Notes: a model not told the origin generated them from the letters alone. 64,000 nucleotides of DNA from Buxus sempervirens (GCA_947561395.2 OX387186.1:45651220-45715219); one strand, 5' to 3'; shown: positions 25,661 to 37,944, counted from the stretch's first letter. Made by a program: numbers and translations.

Positions 25661-26916
25661 GCTTTTATCTATACTAGTAGAGGCACGCGCATTACTGCAC
25701 TTTTGCACATGTAATTAAGGTGGGACCCTTTAGTAAGTAGTTTTTAAAGGGATAATTGGATAAATGCTGGACAAATGGGTCTTTTAGAGATATAACTAAT
25801 ATTTTGGTTGCTTTGTCCTTTCATGTTGATCTCTGCAATTACTTCATAAAGTTTTCTCTAAACTAGATATTTGATATACATGCATGTGCTTTTTATGTCC
25901 GGGTATGTGTATAACAAAGAAGCCACAAATGGTGACAAATAACCCATTGGAAGATGATGAAAGCAAATCAGATTACAATTGCCTAATGGATCAATGAACC
26001 TATATACGAGCACTGATGAAAGCAAATCCAATTACAAATGCTTCATAGCCATGTGCTTGATTGATTTTTATTTTGATCTTTATATTAAACTTGCACCCAT
26101 AATTTGGTGAATACTCCTACATTATGGCTGTGTTTGGAACCTTAGATTTGGGGAGAAAAGAAAAGAAAATGCTAAATTTTTCTTTTCTCTTGTTTGGTTT
26201 AGATGAAGGAAAATGAGATTTTCTCTTCAAATTTTCTTTCCATCTTTCTCTCCAATGTAAAAATTTTTCTCTCTAAAAAGGTAGGAATTTTGAAAGAAAA
26301 GAAAATTCATCATCATTTATCACTATTCACACCCCACCACTAGCACCATTCACCACCATCACAACCCACCACTACCATCATCCACCATCGCCCACTACCA
26401 TCACCCACCACCATAGCTATTTGCTTGATTGCTATTTGCTTCATAGTTATTTGCTTGATTGCTTTTACCTATACTAGTAGAGGCACGTGCATTACTGCAC
26501 CTTTGCACATGTAATTAAGGTGGGATGCTTTGGTAAGTAGTTTTTAAAGGGACAATTGGATAGATGCTGGACAAATGAGTCTTTTAGAGATATAACTAAT
26601 ATTTTAGTTGCTTTGTACTTTCATGTTGATCTCTGCAATTACTTCATAAAGTTTTCTCTAAACTAGATATTTGATATACATGCATATGCTTTTTATGTCC
26701 GTGTATGTGTATAATAAAGAAGCCACAAATGGTGACAAATAACCCACTGGAAGACGATGAAATCAAATCAGATTACAATTGCCTAATGGATCAATGAACC
26801 CATATACGAGCACTGATGAAAGCAAATCCGATTTCATAGCTACGTGCTTGATTGCTTTTTATTTTGATCTTTATAATAAACTTGCACCCATAATTTGGTG
26901 AATACTCCTACATTAT
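25661..26916. repeat. Direct duplication: about 460 bp copies at 25661-26125 and 26461-26916
   Basis: The two copies start exactly 800 bp apart (CTATACTAGTAGAGGCACG) and agree almost throughout. A 9-bp deletion in copy 2 (near 26829) and scattered substitutions are the main differences. The 335-bp spacer 26126-26460 holds A- and G-rich sequence and a CCACCA-type microsatellite (about 26320-26415). Each copy begins with a TCTATACTAGTA word that resembles the 5' end of plant Helitrons. No coding frame is present. Confidence 0.85.
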
Positions 26917-27714
26917 AAGTATCATTTATATACATATTTGATGTTCTTAATATAGGACAGCACCCCATGTAGTTTTTTGCTCTAAGTGAGCATGCTAATC
27001 TATGTTTAAAAATTCAATTATCTTTCTTTTAGACTTTTTGCTTAGTGATACTTTTAGCATTTATGCCAAAAACTTAATGACTTCCACTCAATATGTTTTG
27101 TGAGCTACACTTCTCTATAAAAAATGATTACTTTTTTTTTAGACTTACAATTTGCATCTTATTTTTTTGAATAGCAGGTGAGCTTCATGATTTGGATTTC
27201 AATTGTGTTGCCGCTAGTTCAAGATGATCAAGCTTTTTGTCTCCACCATTATATATTCGCATCATTCGTAATTCATTAAGTCAATTATTTTTTTCCATTC
27301 TATACAGCCTTTTTAAAATAAAAAAAAAATTAGTCTGGTTGTATATGATTGATTGGAGATAATGAATAATTTGTTGCCTTGTTATAGGCTTATACGTTTG
27401 AATTGTATCTTGTTATGCTTATAATAATACTTAATGAATTTTTTTTCCTTTGCAATTGTCCATTTACTTCCAATATTGCAGATAATAGCATAATTTATGG
27501 TTTGGGACACAAGTTCTTTATAATTTATTATAGCATAATTTCCATTGGCCTGATATGTTTTGTTTTGTAATTTTGTTTGAGGAACATTGCCAAAAGTTGT
27601 AAAATCTTGAGACCTTTTAAATTATCTACTAATTCAAAACAAGCCTTAAATTAATATGCATCTATTAATTTGATTGAATTCATGCATTCACAATGGGATA
27701 CAAGCATGATCTTT
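26917..27714. other. No gene recognised
   Basis: AT-rich sequence with poly-T and poly-A tracts. Nothing further is supported. Confidence 0.35.
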
Positions 27715-28075
27715 AGGTGATATGACTACGGTTGCATCTCATATGATTGAAGTTGTGTCCTACTATGAAAACGCTTGTATACTAGTATGATTGAAGTTGT
27801 GTCCTATGACAGTAACGCTTGTATCTTCGTATGATTGAGCTTGTATCCCTTCCCGATTGAAGTTGTGTTCTAGTATGATAATGGTTGTATTCTTCATATG
27901 ACTGAGCTTATATCCTACTATGATTATATTTGTATACCCGTATGATTAAAATTGTCTCCTACTATGACAACACTTGTATCCTAGTATGATTGGCTTGTAT
28001 CCTACTATGATTATGGTTGTATCCTCTCCCAATTGAAGCTGTGTGCTACTATGATTATGGTTGGATGTCTAAGCC
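27715..28075. repeat. Degenerate minisatellite
   Basis: About seven to eight diverged copies of a block built from TATGATTGAAGTTGTGTCCT, ACTATGAYAACGCTTGTATCC and short variants. No frame is maintained through it. Confidence 0.7.
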
Positions 28076-29077
28076 ATGTCATGCCGGGAGGAACAAAGTT
28101 GCCACTTTTTCCTGGTTGGAGGATGAAGAAAGTAAAGCATTGAGAGGTGGAATGTAAATTACTAAAAGAAAAGCATAACCATGTGAGAAGAATGTCTCAA
28201 GAGCTCTTACACTAATTGTCTACAGTATAGAGCAATCAAGAAACAACATCATGAGAATCAATTGAATTTGGGAGCTTCTCTTTATAATTTTCAAATAGGA
28301 TCTACGAAGGGCAAATTGTACTTGATAAAAGGCATTTTAAAGATTGTTTAGATTGTTTTAGCCGCCTAGAAGAAAAGAGCATGCCAGGTTTACATGAGAT
28401 TTGAAAAATAATACAAGTTTCTCTCTCAATAAGAAGCATGCAAAGCGAGACTGAAAGCAATATTGATTCGAGGTGCACATTCAAAAACTACAGATTCACT
28501 GAATTACATGTTTAAAATGTACACAAGTCCTATCTCATTGTTCTTCTACAATCAGTTGTCTCTCAAGCCCGTGAGAGACATTAAATATGACAATCCTGAC
28601 ATCAAACGTTTGGAGCCACTTGCACTTTTCCCCAAGGCCCTCCTTACATGAACCCTAATAAGCTAGGAGGCCATATCTGCTGGATCCTACGCTGGAATAT
28701 CTGTTGGTCAAACAGTGGGCAAGGTGTACACGTTAGCATCATTCATAGACATGTTCATTCCCCTCACAAGACGATTTCAAGTCATAAGCTAGTACCTGCT
28801 GGAATCAAGCATGTTAGCAAGATGTAACTGCACAATTATACCACTTATAATGATGTCAAAGACATGCATAAAAGAAAATTGTATTGCATAATAAGCTAAT
28901 GAGATAGCATTAGGAAATTTCTATATGCATAATGAAATTCTATGTGCATACTATTATTAATGAGCCAAATACACTTTGCAGCTAGCTCATATCAAATAAA
29001 AAATTGAAATGACAAAAAAGAGAGTTTATTACCTCATTAAATGCCAATCCATAGTTACATCATTTATCTACTCAATG
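28076..29077. other. No gene recognised
   Basis: Mixed intergenic sequence. The short open frames near 28300-28650 show no recognisable domain. Confidence 0.35.
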
Positions 29078-29519
29078 AATTAATTTTTAGTGATACATTT
29101 TCAAAATAATAAATATTCAATCAACAAAGTTTTGAGTTTTAATTTTAATAAACCTTTATCAATATAATTAATTTTTAGTGACATTTTACTATTACAAATC
29201 AATTATTCCAAGAAAGCTCTTACATCACTCACCGAAATGACTTGCACAAATCAATAAAATGACTTGTACAAGTTACTCATTCAAAGTACAAGTCATTTTA
29301 TTGCTTATATAAGTCTAAAATGGCATGTAGAAGTTAATTTATTATTTGCACAAGTCTTGGGAGTGAGTAGTATAAGGGCATTTTTAGAAGAATTTGTTCG
29401 TAACTGTTAAATATTACTAAAAATTAATTATGTTGATAAAGGTTAATTAAAAATTAAAACTCAAAACTTTGTTGACTGAATATTAATTATTTTGAAAAGT
29501 ATCACTAAAAGTTAATTTG
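29078..29519. mobile_element. Fold-back (MITE-like) element, about 440 bp, long inverted arms
   Basis: The left arm 29078-29186 pairs with the right arm 29405-29519 over about 110 nt: AATTAATTTTTAGTGATAC at the left matches the complement of GTATCACTAAAAGTTAATT at the right, and AACAAAGTTTTGAGTTTTAA matches its complement. A second, inner palindrome (ATAAAATGACTTGTACAAG / GTACAAGTCATTTTAT) lies at about 29254-29301. Nearly the whole element can fold on itself. Confidence 0.8.
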
Positions 29520-30433
29520 GTCTAAGAAAAAATACAACCTAGCAAAAAGGAAACTTGAGACTTGATTTTCGTATTAAAAAAAACCTTGATATTCTTTGCC
29601 TCTTAATTTAAGGTTAGGAATCTTCTTAGTAAACCATAAACCATTATATCCCCTTCCACTTTGCAAGTAATAGAGGAATCCTCTTATTTTGAACTTTGTG
29701 CATTATCTAGTCAAATTTTCTTTCATATTATCCTATGTCTATATTTTTGTGTTCTTCAAGATGAATTAAGTAAAAACACAAAATCAGCTATTTCAGTGAA
29801 TTTAGCACAAAATAAGGTGGAACTTATTGCCTTTCGTGGACTTTTTTTTTTTTTTTTTTGCCTACCTTTAAATTATTTCTTTCTTTTCTTTTTTTTTTTT
29901 TTTTTGCTATCGAGGGGTCCACAATCTATAGAACCAACCTACCCAAAATCTTTTACTCATTTGTAACTTTTGTTTCATTTATTTCTTTGTAAGTGTTTTG
30001 CATTTTAGCAGGTTGTGTCCCATGCTCAGATGGGCCCTAAATGAAGTATCAAAGTTTGGATTGAGCATCCTTAAGAGACAAAATTAAAACTGAAAACATT
30101 GAGACATGATTCAAGAAATAAACTATCACAAAGCCTCAAGTAGCATTTTCATAATGTGACCTTTGATTGTCAATAAAGCATCCATGACCACTCACTGTAA
30201 AAAATCGAAATCAACTAGAATAGTTACATGTAATTGAAAACATACACTAATTTTTACAACACACATAAATAATTTAATCTAAATTAAAAACATTCTCCTA
30301 CATTAAATTCTTAAAGAGATTATTCCAATTCTAATGCTTTCAAAAGAAGGAACTGATTAAGTCATCACGGCAATAACAGGTTCTTCTCACGGCAATCACA
30401 GGTTCTTCTCGTCACAAAAAGGGGACAGATTAA
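29520..30433. other. No gene recognised
   Basis: AT-rich intergenic sequence with two long poly-T tracts (about 29847-29860 and 29890-29906). Confidence 0.35.
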
Positions 30434-31474
30434 GGTACCGTTTGGTAAATATTTTTAGAAGTGCCTTTTTGCTTTTCGAAAGCAAAAGTGTTTGGTTATG
30501 CACACATGACGAAATTTATAAAAAGCAAAAAGCAATTTCATTGCTTTTCAAAAGAAGCATAGAAATGTTGCTTCTCACTTTAACCATAAATTTTCTTTCT
30601 TGCTTCTAAAACCCTAGACACAAAACTAGATCGGGAAAAAATTAACCCATCATGTCCAATCCAATCCGAATAAACGGGTTCGGGTTGACCCGTGTAATAG
30701 TTGGGTCGGCTTCGGGTTGGGGATCTAGTAACCCATTCGTATTTGGATCAACTCAAATCTAACTCAATAATGATTCGTTTAACCCGATAATGACATGTTT
30801 AACACGATAATGACATGTTTAACTCGATAATGACCCGCTTAACCCGATAACGATCCGTTCAACTCGATAATGACTCGTTTAACACAATAATGGCTCGTTT
30901 AACCTGATAATGACTCGTTTAACCCGATAATGACCTGCTTAACCCAATAATGATCCGTTTAACCCGATAATGACCTGTTTAACTCGATAATGGCTCGTTT
31001 AACTCTATAATGACCCGTTTAACCTGATAATGATTGTTTAACCCTAAATTGTATCACTAATTCACGTTATTTTCTATTGGTGTACTTTTTTATAATTAAA
31101 AAATAAAAAATTTTAATTGGGTCGATGGGTTGAACCCGATTATTGGCGAGTTGGGTTTGGTTTTGGGTTTTCCCAACCCACCAATAAACGGATTCAACTT
31201 GAACTGACCCGTTTATTGCTCAACCCGTTACAATATACGTCAAGTATCTTTTTAAGTAGAATGCATCAATTTTTTATGGTAGTCTTATATGATAGCATAA
31301 AAGCAATTTATATGTTACTATAGTTACTAAACATGCTTTTTTACTTCTTAACAGCAAAGCAAAAGTTTACCAAACAGCTTAGCTTCAACAAAAGATCTTC
31401 TGAAAAGCAAAAAAGTACTTTTTTGCTTTCCTGCTTTTGAAATCAAGAAAGCAAAAGCGTTACCAAACGGAGCC
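30434..31474. mobile_element. Tourist-like (PIF/Harbinger-type) non-autonomous element
   Basis: The ends are GGTACCGTTTGGTAA and, reverse-complemented, GGCTCCGTTTGGTAA, followed on both sides by further CTTTTTGCTTTC-type inverted sequence. Flanking TAA (30431-30433 and 31475-31477) is the 3-bp target-site duplication expected for PIF/Harbinger-derived elements. No transposase frame; the interior is filled by a 20-bp minisatellite. Family assignment rests on TIR and TSD only. Confidence 0.65.
30761..31040. repeat. 20-bp minisatellite, about 13-14 units
   Basis: Units of exactly 20 bp follow the pattern AACYCGATAATGACYYGTTT, with single-base variants and no indels until the last unit. It lies inside the Tourist-like element. 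Confidence 0.9.
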
Positions 31475-31477
31475 TAA

Positions 31478-31994
31478 GTCCTTCACCGTTTCAAGGTTAG
31501 GGCTTGTAGTGGAGAAAGGAGCACTAGCAGTGGCATCAGAACTCCATCGGAGCTTTGTTTCAGTAATTTTCTCAGGCAATCGGAGGGTGTCTGTGTGATG
31601 ACCACAGCAGTGTGCAGCGTTCGAGGGATTAAGGCTATGGTTGCAGAAGCGGGCCCTGCTGATGAGGAAGGAGACTCTGATGATGACGACGGCGTTAGAT
31701 TGTGACTGGTTGCCTCTCATGGGATGGGACTGAACATTTTTGCAAGCTTCTTGACTGTCCTTTCTTTGGCATGTTGCTTTTTTCGCCCGCAACCTCTTTT
31801 GACTAGCTATAGCGAGACCCTTGCCATGTACAGTTGGGTGGTCGTGCAATGTTCTACCTCCTCATGCAGGTTGATTGCTTTGTCGAATGACTTTTGGTTG
31901 TGGTTTGGTGGATTGTCTGGTGAGCAAAGGCGGCGAATCTTGTAGGAGTCCCTACCACTATACCTTTCCTTACTCTCTGGTGGGGCTCGGTGGT
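31478..31994. other. Unassigned sequence flanking a solo LTR
   Basis: Higher-GC sequence that resumes at 35357 after the inserted LTR (GCTCGGTGGT... / ...GGTTCTCGGC). Short frames on both strands are not conserved across the LTR. The resumed part (35357-35880) has a T-rich end that could be a LINE 3' region, but I cannot support that. Confidence 0.3.
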
Positions 31995-32059
31995 TGTAAG
32001 CACCTCATTTTTGCGCTCCCAGAAAAACCAGAAATGCAAACCCTGGACAAAAAGTCAAA

Positions 32060-32640
32060 CCCTGAGGGGTCAAAAGTTGACTTTTTGATCAAATGAAATT
32101 TGGCTACCTTGCTTTATACCATTGGATAGAGAACCTCGACATGGTTCCAACGCAACTGAGTTTGTAGGAATCGGAGTCCGGATGAGGGTTCTGCGGGTGG
32201 TCAAACTTGAGGGAAGCCAAAAGTTGACTTTCTGCTAAAATCCGATCCAGATACCTTGCTCTATGTCACTGGATAGAGAATCTTGACACGGTTCCAACGC
32301 AATTGAGTTTGCAGGAATCGGGGTCCGGATGAAGGTTCTGCGGGTGGTCAAACTTGAGCAGAGCCAAAAGTTGACTTTCTGCTAAAATCTGATCCAGATG
32401 CCTACCCCTAGGTCATTGGATAGAGAATCTCAACACGGTTCCAACGCAACTGAGTTTGCAGGAATCGGGGTCCGGATGAAGGTTCTGCGGGCGGTCAAAC
32501 TTGAGCAGAGCCAAAAGTTGACTTTCTGCTAAAATCCGATCCAAAGGCTTACCCCTAGGTCATGGGATAGAGGGCTCCGATACGATTCTAACGCAACTAA
32601 GTTTGCCCAGATCGGAGTCCGGATGGAGAAAATATGAGCT
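32060..32640. repeat. 147-bp tandem repeat inside solo LTR 1
   Basis: The anchor TTGACTTT recurs at 32077, 32224, 32371 and 32518, exactly 147 bp apart each time. Each unit carries GGTTCCAACGCAA, GAGTTTGCAGGAATCGG and GTCCGGATG. The other solo LTR has only one such unit (about 37430-37545). Confidence 0.9.
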
Positions 32641-32961
32641 GACAAATTTTCCGAGCAGCAAAACCGGCAAACTGTGCACGTGGCAAAAAGCTGCACACGT
32701 GGCGAGTTGCGCAGGAAAATATCTCGGGGATCAAATCCGTAAATATCCAAATGTACGAAATATCCCAGGGACTAAATCTGTAAAAAGCTAAGAATATCGG
32801 ATTAAACTGAAAATGGCCAGGGACTAAATCTGAAAAATTTAGATTTTCCGACCGACTAGCGGCCACATTAAATTTTTTGTCATAATTTTGCCGCTCACGC
32901 GGATGTGGCAAGCGAGTATGCGCTCAGCGCAAGCCGAGCGGATAACCCCTTCTCCCTTGCC

Positions 32962-32969
32962 TATATAAG
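32962..32969 (+). promoter_or_regulatory. Putative LTR TATA box (TATATAAG)
   Basis: It lies in the U3-like part of solo LTR 1, followed by GC-rich sequence and then a CT-rich leader; the equivalent site in solo LTR 2 is TATAAAAG at 37937. Confidence 0.45.
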
Positions 32970-35356
32970 CCGCGCGACTTTTCGCGCAAAGGGTTGGAAG
33001 ATTTTGTGATTGAGGGATTTTTCGAGGAAGGTTTTCTTTTCTCTCTGGTTGGCTTTTGGTTTTCGGGAATCTCCTCTCCCGTGGCCTGACTTCCCTCCCT
33101 AGCTCCCCAAGCACCCGACCTTGCCTTCCTACCTCCTCTTCTCTCCTTCTTCTTCATCCTTCTACCAAAGATCGGAGGAGCTACTTGCGATGGCTGTTGG
33201 AGAGGAAGCTTACACCGGCGTTTTCGCTTCGAGGAGGTCACACACTTCCACAAAAGGGCTAGGAACTTTCAGGTATTGTTCCCCACTAGCTTCTATGTCA
33301 TATATATGAAAACTGGTTCTCTTGCATGATATTCGTGTAAGTATATTATCCACCACGTCTCAAGTTGCTTCCACATGGGATCTCCCAGGCTATGGTTTTG
33401 GGGAATATCGGGTTTCTAGTAAAAGGGAGTGTGTTCCCGGTTAAGCAAGTCTTTTGTATCCCTGTAAACCCCCCCTCTCTTTCCTTTCCCTCACGGTTAT
33501 TTTGCATGCTCGAAGGTTCGGTCTAGTCCAGGCGTAGGTGAAAGTTTGCTTCTTCTTTTTTGTGTTCATGCAATCTCTGTCTGTTATTGTTTTTTATTTT
33601 TTGCTAGACATGCCAACATGTTTCCCTAACCCCCTGCCACCTTCTGTCTTGTTGATGTGTGTCTGCTAGCATGCTCCATTCACCCCATTCCCCCTGTAGC
33701 TGTAGTTTGTAGTTGTTCTTTATAGTTACAATAAGCGGGTTTGGTTTTTCTTTAAAGAGATTTGGAGTTGTGTGATGAAGTAGTTTAGATTAATTTGAAT
33801 GCATCTTTAAGTGTCTCTTAGGAGTCTGGGGAACACCTGGGAGGGCTTATAGAACTTAAAAACCAGTTAAAAATGGAGTTTGGAAAAAAAGGCAGAGCAT
33901 CAGGTGTCCGCCGAGTTCGCGCGAGGCATTTTCCTTTGCGCGAACCTCACGCTCAGTTCGCGCGAACCTCGCGCGGGGTCTTTTTTTTCTTTCTGTTTTT
34001 GGGTTTTCGGTCCGCCCAGCCCGCGTCGACCTCGCGCCTAGCGCCTGAGGTTGGCACATACCCCTAAAACGTGCCGAATTGCTATATTTTTTAAAAAACT
34101 CAGAAATGCCCTTTACCGTACCGCGAGGGGCGAAGCCCCCCGCACCCCCCAACCCTGTTGTTCGCCGCGCGTCCAACTCGTCCCTTGGTACGGGGAGGTA
34201 CCCCGCCCCGTGGGCTCCACTTCGCTCCGCCCACAGGGGCCCCGGGTACCTCCCCTTGGACCCAGCATAATGAGCTAGTCTCTCCTTGATAAAATGTTGA
34301 TTTTGATATGTTTCTGTAACGTATATTCTGTAACTTTTGCTAGATATGGGTGGCATTCCTAAATCAAGCCAAATGAACCAATAGGGTTTCCGGGTCACCC
34401 GGAAACCCAACATGGGACTTGGACCCCCGGTCCAACTTGATTTCCAGTGGGCCTTCCAACGGGGCCCACCAAGCCCAATAAACACAATGAAATATATGCA
34501 TGCAACTTAATCAAGATAAGTGAAATCAATTGGTTAAACTGGGCGGGCCAAACCTAATGCGGCCCACCCGAACTTATTAGTGAATTGATGCATGAAATGC
34601 GTGGTTTGGCTGAGGCCAAGGGCAAGGGCCTACCGGGCCCGCCAAAGCCCACCAACCGAACCAAGGAAGGGTGCAAACCCTAACTTCCCATAACTTGGGC
34701 TTTCAAGCCCTAATCAGGGCTACGGGCCCCAAGCCCAATGCCCAACCCATTTTTGGAAACTTAAAAAGATAAAACCCCTAAATCACTTGGCTACCATGTG
34801 AGCCCACCTAAGGGGCCCACAAACCTATCCGGCCCACCCTTACATGAAAAAACACTTAAATAATCCAATTTGAAACCAAAAGTAAAAGTAAATTGAGCTA
34901 ACCAAAGCCCAAAGGGCCTCCTAGGATAGACCGAGGCCCACAAGGGTACATGGGCTTGACTAAGCCCACCAAGGACACCGTGGGCCTTCCAACAGGGCCC
35001 GCCCAACCAGACTCATATTACTTAATTAAATCAAGATAAAAACAATTAAAGGGACCCACACCACTCAGGAGGTCCCGACAGACTTAACCTAATAGCATGT
35101 CGGATTAGGAATCGGGTGAAAAAACCAGAGTAAGCTGACTCAAACCAGGGAACCCACGGGACCCGTCATCTGACGGGGTGGACTGGGGTGTCCACGGACT
35201 TCCCCAAACCGCAACCGAGACCCTACTTAGAATCTCAAGCCGCAGACCAAAAGCCCTAATAGACAAGGTTAGGCACCCAGGTGTCCGCCTGCACCCCATC
35301 AGGCGGTGGCGACTCCGAATTTTCCCGTGCCGCGTTTCCCACGCACGCACAATGGT

Positions 35357-36173
35357 GGTTCTCGGCAATGGCCTTGGTCATCTCAAGCAGTGTTTGGTGG
35401 TGGTTTTTGGTTTCGATCTTATTGATAATGTGTTTACTTTTGATCTTTTTGGTTGGGTTTTTAGCAAGTTTTACTATGCTGTTTTTAGTTAGGTTTTGTA
35501 TCGTTATATCGTTAGCTACCGGAGGGCCTCGACCCCCATAGTCCAGGTGTAGTTTTGTGTCTGTATGTGTCTCGGTTCACCGAGCACTCCTTTTTTGGCT
35601 ATCTCATCTTCAACAAAGCCTTTTCTCCCGTTAATGGGATTTGCAATCCGTGTTTTGACGGACCCACTGTCAGACTTTACCCTTGTTCTTCAGGTGGTTT
35701 CATGCTGCTTGGCACAGGGACGGACACCATCGCTCAGAACTGCAACCAAATTGTTGGGGTTTATGTCTCCCCAGTATCCTGGCCTTTTTTGCTTATATGT
35801 GTATATTATCTGTTTGTACTGGCTTGAGGCCTTAGCTCTTGTAACAATATTTTCATCTAATGAAGAAAGAGCTTAGCTCGGCTTTCCATAAGAACAAAGA
35901 AAAAAGAAGGGACTGATCCCATGAAAAGGTATTGCATAAATATCAGCAACTATTTCCCTTTCCTTCTATCCACTCAATTTTTATATGCACTAATAGAAGC
36001 TTTTATTCAAATTCATAGTATATGGAATGCATTTAATACAAATGAGATAATGTCAAAACAGCCTATCACAAGAAATTCAAGAGCAAACATTAAAATGTTT
36101 GTGTGGCATTAACATGTTATAGAATTAAATACACAATTTCGAAGCAAGAACAAACATTGATTATTTCCTAGTG
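35357..36173. other. Unassigned; no gene recognised
   Basis: T-rich sequence continuing the LTR 1 target, then AT-rich DNA. The frames at 35555-35876 have no recognisable domain. Confidence 0.3.
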
Positions 36174-36430
36174 TGCGCGCGTCGATCCGGGGGTCGCATG
36201 ATGAGGCACACGAGAGTGCATGCCTCTTTTTGGGAAATGGGGGAATGGGGGGTCGTCACTGCCTGATGGGGTGCAGGTAGACACCTAAGTGCTTAGTGTT
36301 TGTCTATTAGGTGGTCTACGGCTCGAGATTTTTAATAAGTTTTCGGTTATGATCCGGGGAAGTCCGTAGATATCCCGGTTCGCCTCGTCGGGTGATGGGT
36401 TCCATTGGTCATCCTGGTTATGAGTTAACT
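36174..36430 (-). mobile_element. LTR end of the same family, minus orientation (copy D)
   Basis: It begins TGTGCGCGCGTCG (the reverse complement of the family's 3' terminus), then GTCACTGCCTGATGGGGTGC, AGACACCTAAGTGC and GGGGAAGTCCGTAGATATCC. Related sequence continues to about 37328, where solo LTR 2 is inserted. No matching GGTGCTTACA start was found, so the copy is truncated or rearranged. Confidence 0.6.
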
Positions 36431-37670
36431 TGATTACCTCACCTGATCCTAATCCAATATGTACTCTTTATCTTAGGTCTATGTGGGGATTACTTAAGTG
36501 GTGTAGGTCCCCTTTCAATTGATTTTATCTTCTTTATTTAAGTGATCTTGGTCTGATTGGGTGGGCTCCGTTGGAAGACCCGTGGAATCCCACATGGACC
36601 AAGGTGTAGCCCACATGTCCCTTTTGTGGACTTGATCTAAACCTAGGAGCCCTTTAGGGTTTGGGTTAAGTTTTGATTAATTTTATTTAAGTTTAAAGTG
36701 GAAAGGAAGGAAAGGATTAAGTTTTATGCTTTTAGGTGGGCCTGGGTGATTTGTGGGGCCCCTTAGGTGGGCCTCACAATGGTTTTCCATCAATTTATTA
36801 TCTTGGTTTTAGTTTGGATCCAAATGGACTAGGGATGGACTTAGGGCCCATCTCCTAGACTTAGGCTTGAAGGCCTATGACTTTTCAAGGTCAAAGGGAT
36901 GTGAATCCTTTCCCTCTCTCAATTTGTTGGACGGGCTCTCTTTAAAGAGATAGGGCTGATAGGCCCAAACCCTAAGTCCCGGCCAAACCAAGTAGCCCTA
37001 ACCGGCACGTATCTAAGTGGGCCTTAATGGGGCCTCATGAGGCATGGCCCTTAACTAAGATTCATCTTGCTTAATTAATCAAAAATAATTAGTTGGAATG
37101 GCTGGGCCCCATTGGAAGGCCCACCGGTATTCAATTTGGGCCCACTGGGCCCAAGTTGGATTAAGGGAAAGCCTAAAAACCTTGTTAGATTAATTAATTT
37201 ACTTAAAAAAGATAAAAATAATTAAAGAAACCCAAAATCTGCATTTTCTGATATTTTTTGGGGTTGGCCGAAAAGACAGTTTGGCCAAACCCCAATTCTT
37301 CATGACCGAAATTATATTTCAATCATACTGTAAGCACCTCATTTTTACACCCCTCCAAAAATCCTAAAAGCAAAACCTTAAAAGGAAGATACAAACCCTT
37401 AAGAGCAAAAGATAACCTTCTGCCTGAATCTAAATTGATTGCTATACCCTATCCCAATGGGTAGAGCATCCTGATACGGTTCCAACGCAATTAAGTTTGC
37501 AGGAATCTGAGCCCGGACGGAGAAGATATGAGCAAAACAGTCAAATTTAAAATATCTTAATAATTAAGATAAATGAAAGATAATAAAAATTGGGGAAGCC
37601 TAATCCGTCCGAGTGGGCGGCTGAGTCGCCTCAGCCGTCAACTCAAGCCAAAAGTGGAGAGAAAATTCGC

Positions 37671-37922
37671 AACCGCATATGAAGTGCGGTTGATTTTTCC
37701 GGCCACCGCCCGCGCGAGCCAATCAGAGCAAGCGGCGCCGAAATCGCAACCGCACATACAGTACGGTTGCGTGGCGCGTCAGACTGCGGCTGACCAATTT
37801 GTCCCCCCATCATTACTGAAAAGACAAGGACAAAACCGTATATAACCTACGGTTTTCACTGAAACCGCACAATATGTGCGGTTACTGTTCATTTTAGGCA
37901 AAACCGCTCTGAGTATGCGGTT
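37671..37922. promoter_or_regulatory. Cluster of five 21-nt interrupted palindromes upstream of the LTR TATA box
   Basis: Copies lie at 37671-37691, 37748-37768, 37834-37854, 37863-37883 and 37902-37922. Each is 7+7+7 nt on the pattern AACCGNN-N7-TNCGGTT, with the spacer free to vary. The last ends about 14 bp before TATAAAAG. The half-site AACCG/CGGTT resembles plant MYB-type cores, but binding by any factor is inference. Confidence 0.7.
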
Positions 37923-37936
37923 TTGTCCCTGTTTGC

Positions 37937-37944
37937 TATAAAAG
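37937..37944 (+). promoter_or_regulatory. Putative LTR TATA box (TATAAAAG)
   Basis: It follows the palindrome cluster and precedes a CT-rich leader, matching the position of the TATA box in solo LTR 1. Confidence 0.5.

Larger units (their letters stand above)
31995..35351 (+). mobile_element. Solo LTR 1 of the TGTAAGCACC family (3357 bp)
   Basis: It starts TGTAAGCACCTCATTTTTGC and ends ACGCACGCACA. The flanking 5-mers are GTGGT (31990-31994) and ATGGT (35352-35356), a target-site duplication with one mismatch. The same start occurs at 37329 and the same 3' block (ACCCATCAGGCGGTGGCGACTCC, then CGCGCACA-type end) at several places up to 44905. A TATA-like TATATAAG lies at 32962, with two G-box-like CACGTGGC words upstream (about 32676-32703) and a CT-rich leader after it (33080-33170). 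No internal gag/pol, so it is a solo LTR. It carries a 147-bp tandem repeat near its start. Confidence 0.7.

Noticed and set aside
32750-33262. Overlapping open frames in both directions
   Set aside because: They fall in the promoter and leader part of solo LTR 1; no conserved protein motif.
33856-34485. 209-codon minus-strand open frame
   Set aside because: It lies wholly inside solo LTR 1 in a GC-rich stretch; no retroviral or host domain is recognisable.
35160-35345. GGCGACTCC as a tRNA primer-binding site after an LTR
   Set aside because: It lies 50-90 bp inside the LTR end in every copy, not directly after the CA terminus.
35281-35876. Open frames around 35.3-35.9 kb
   Set aside because: They cross the solo LTR boundary or are T-rich and hydrophobic without a recognisable domain.
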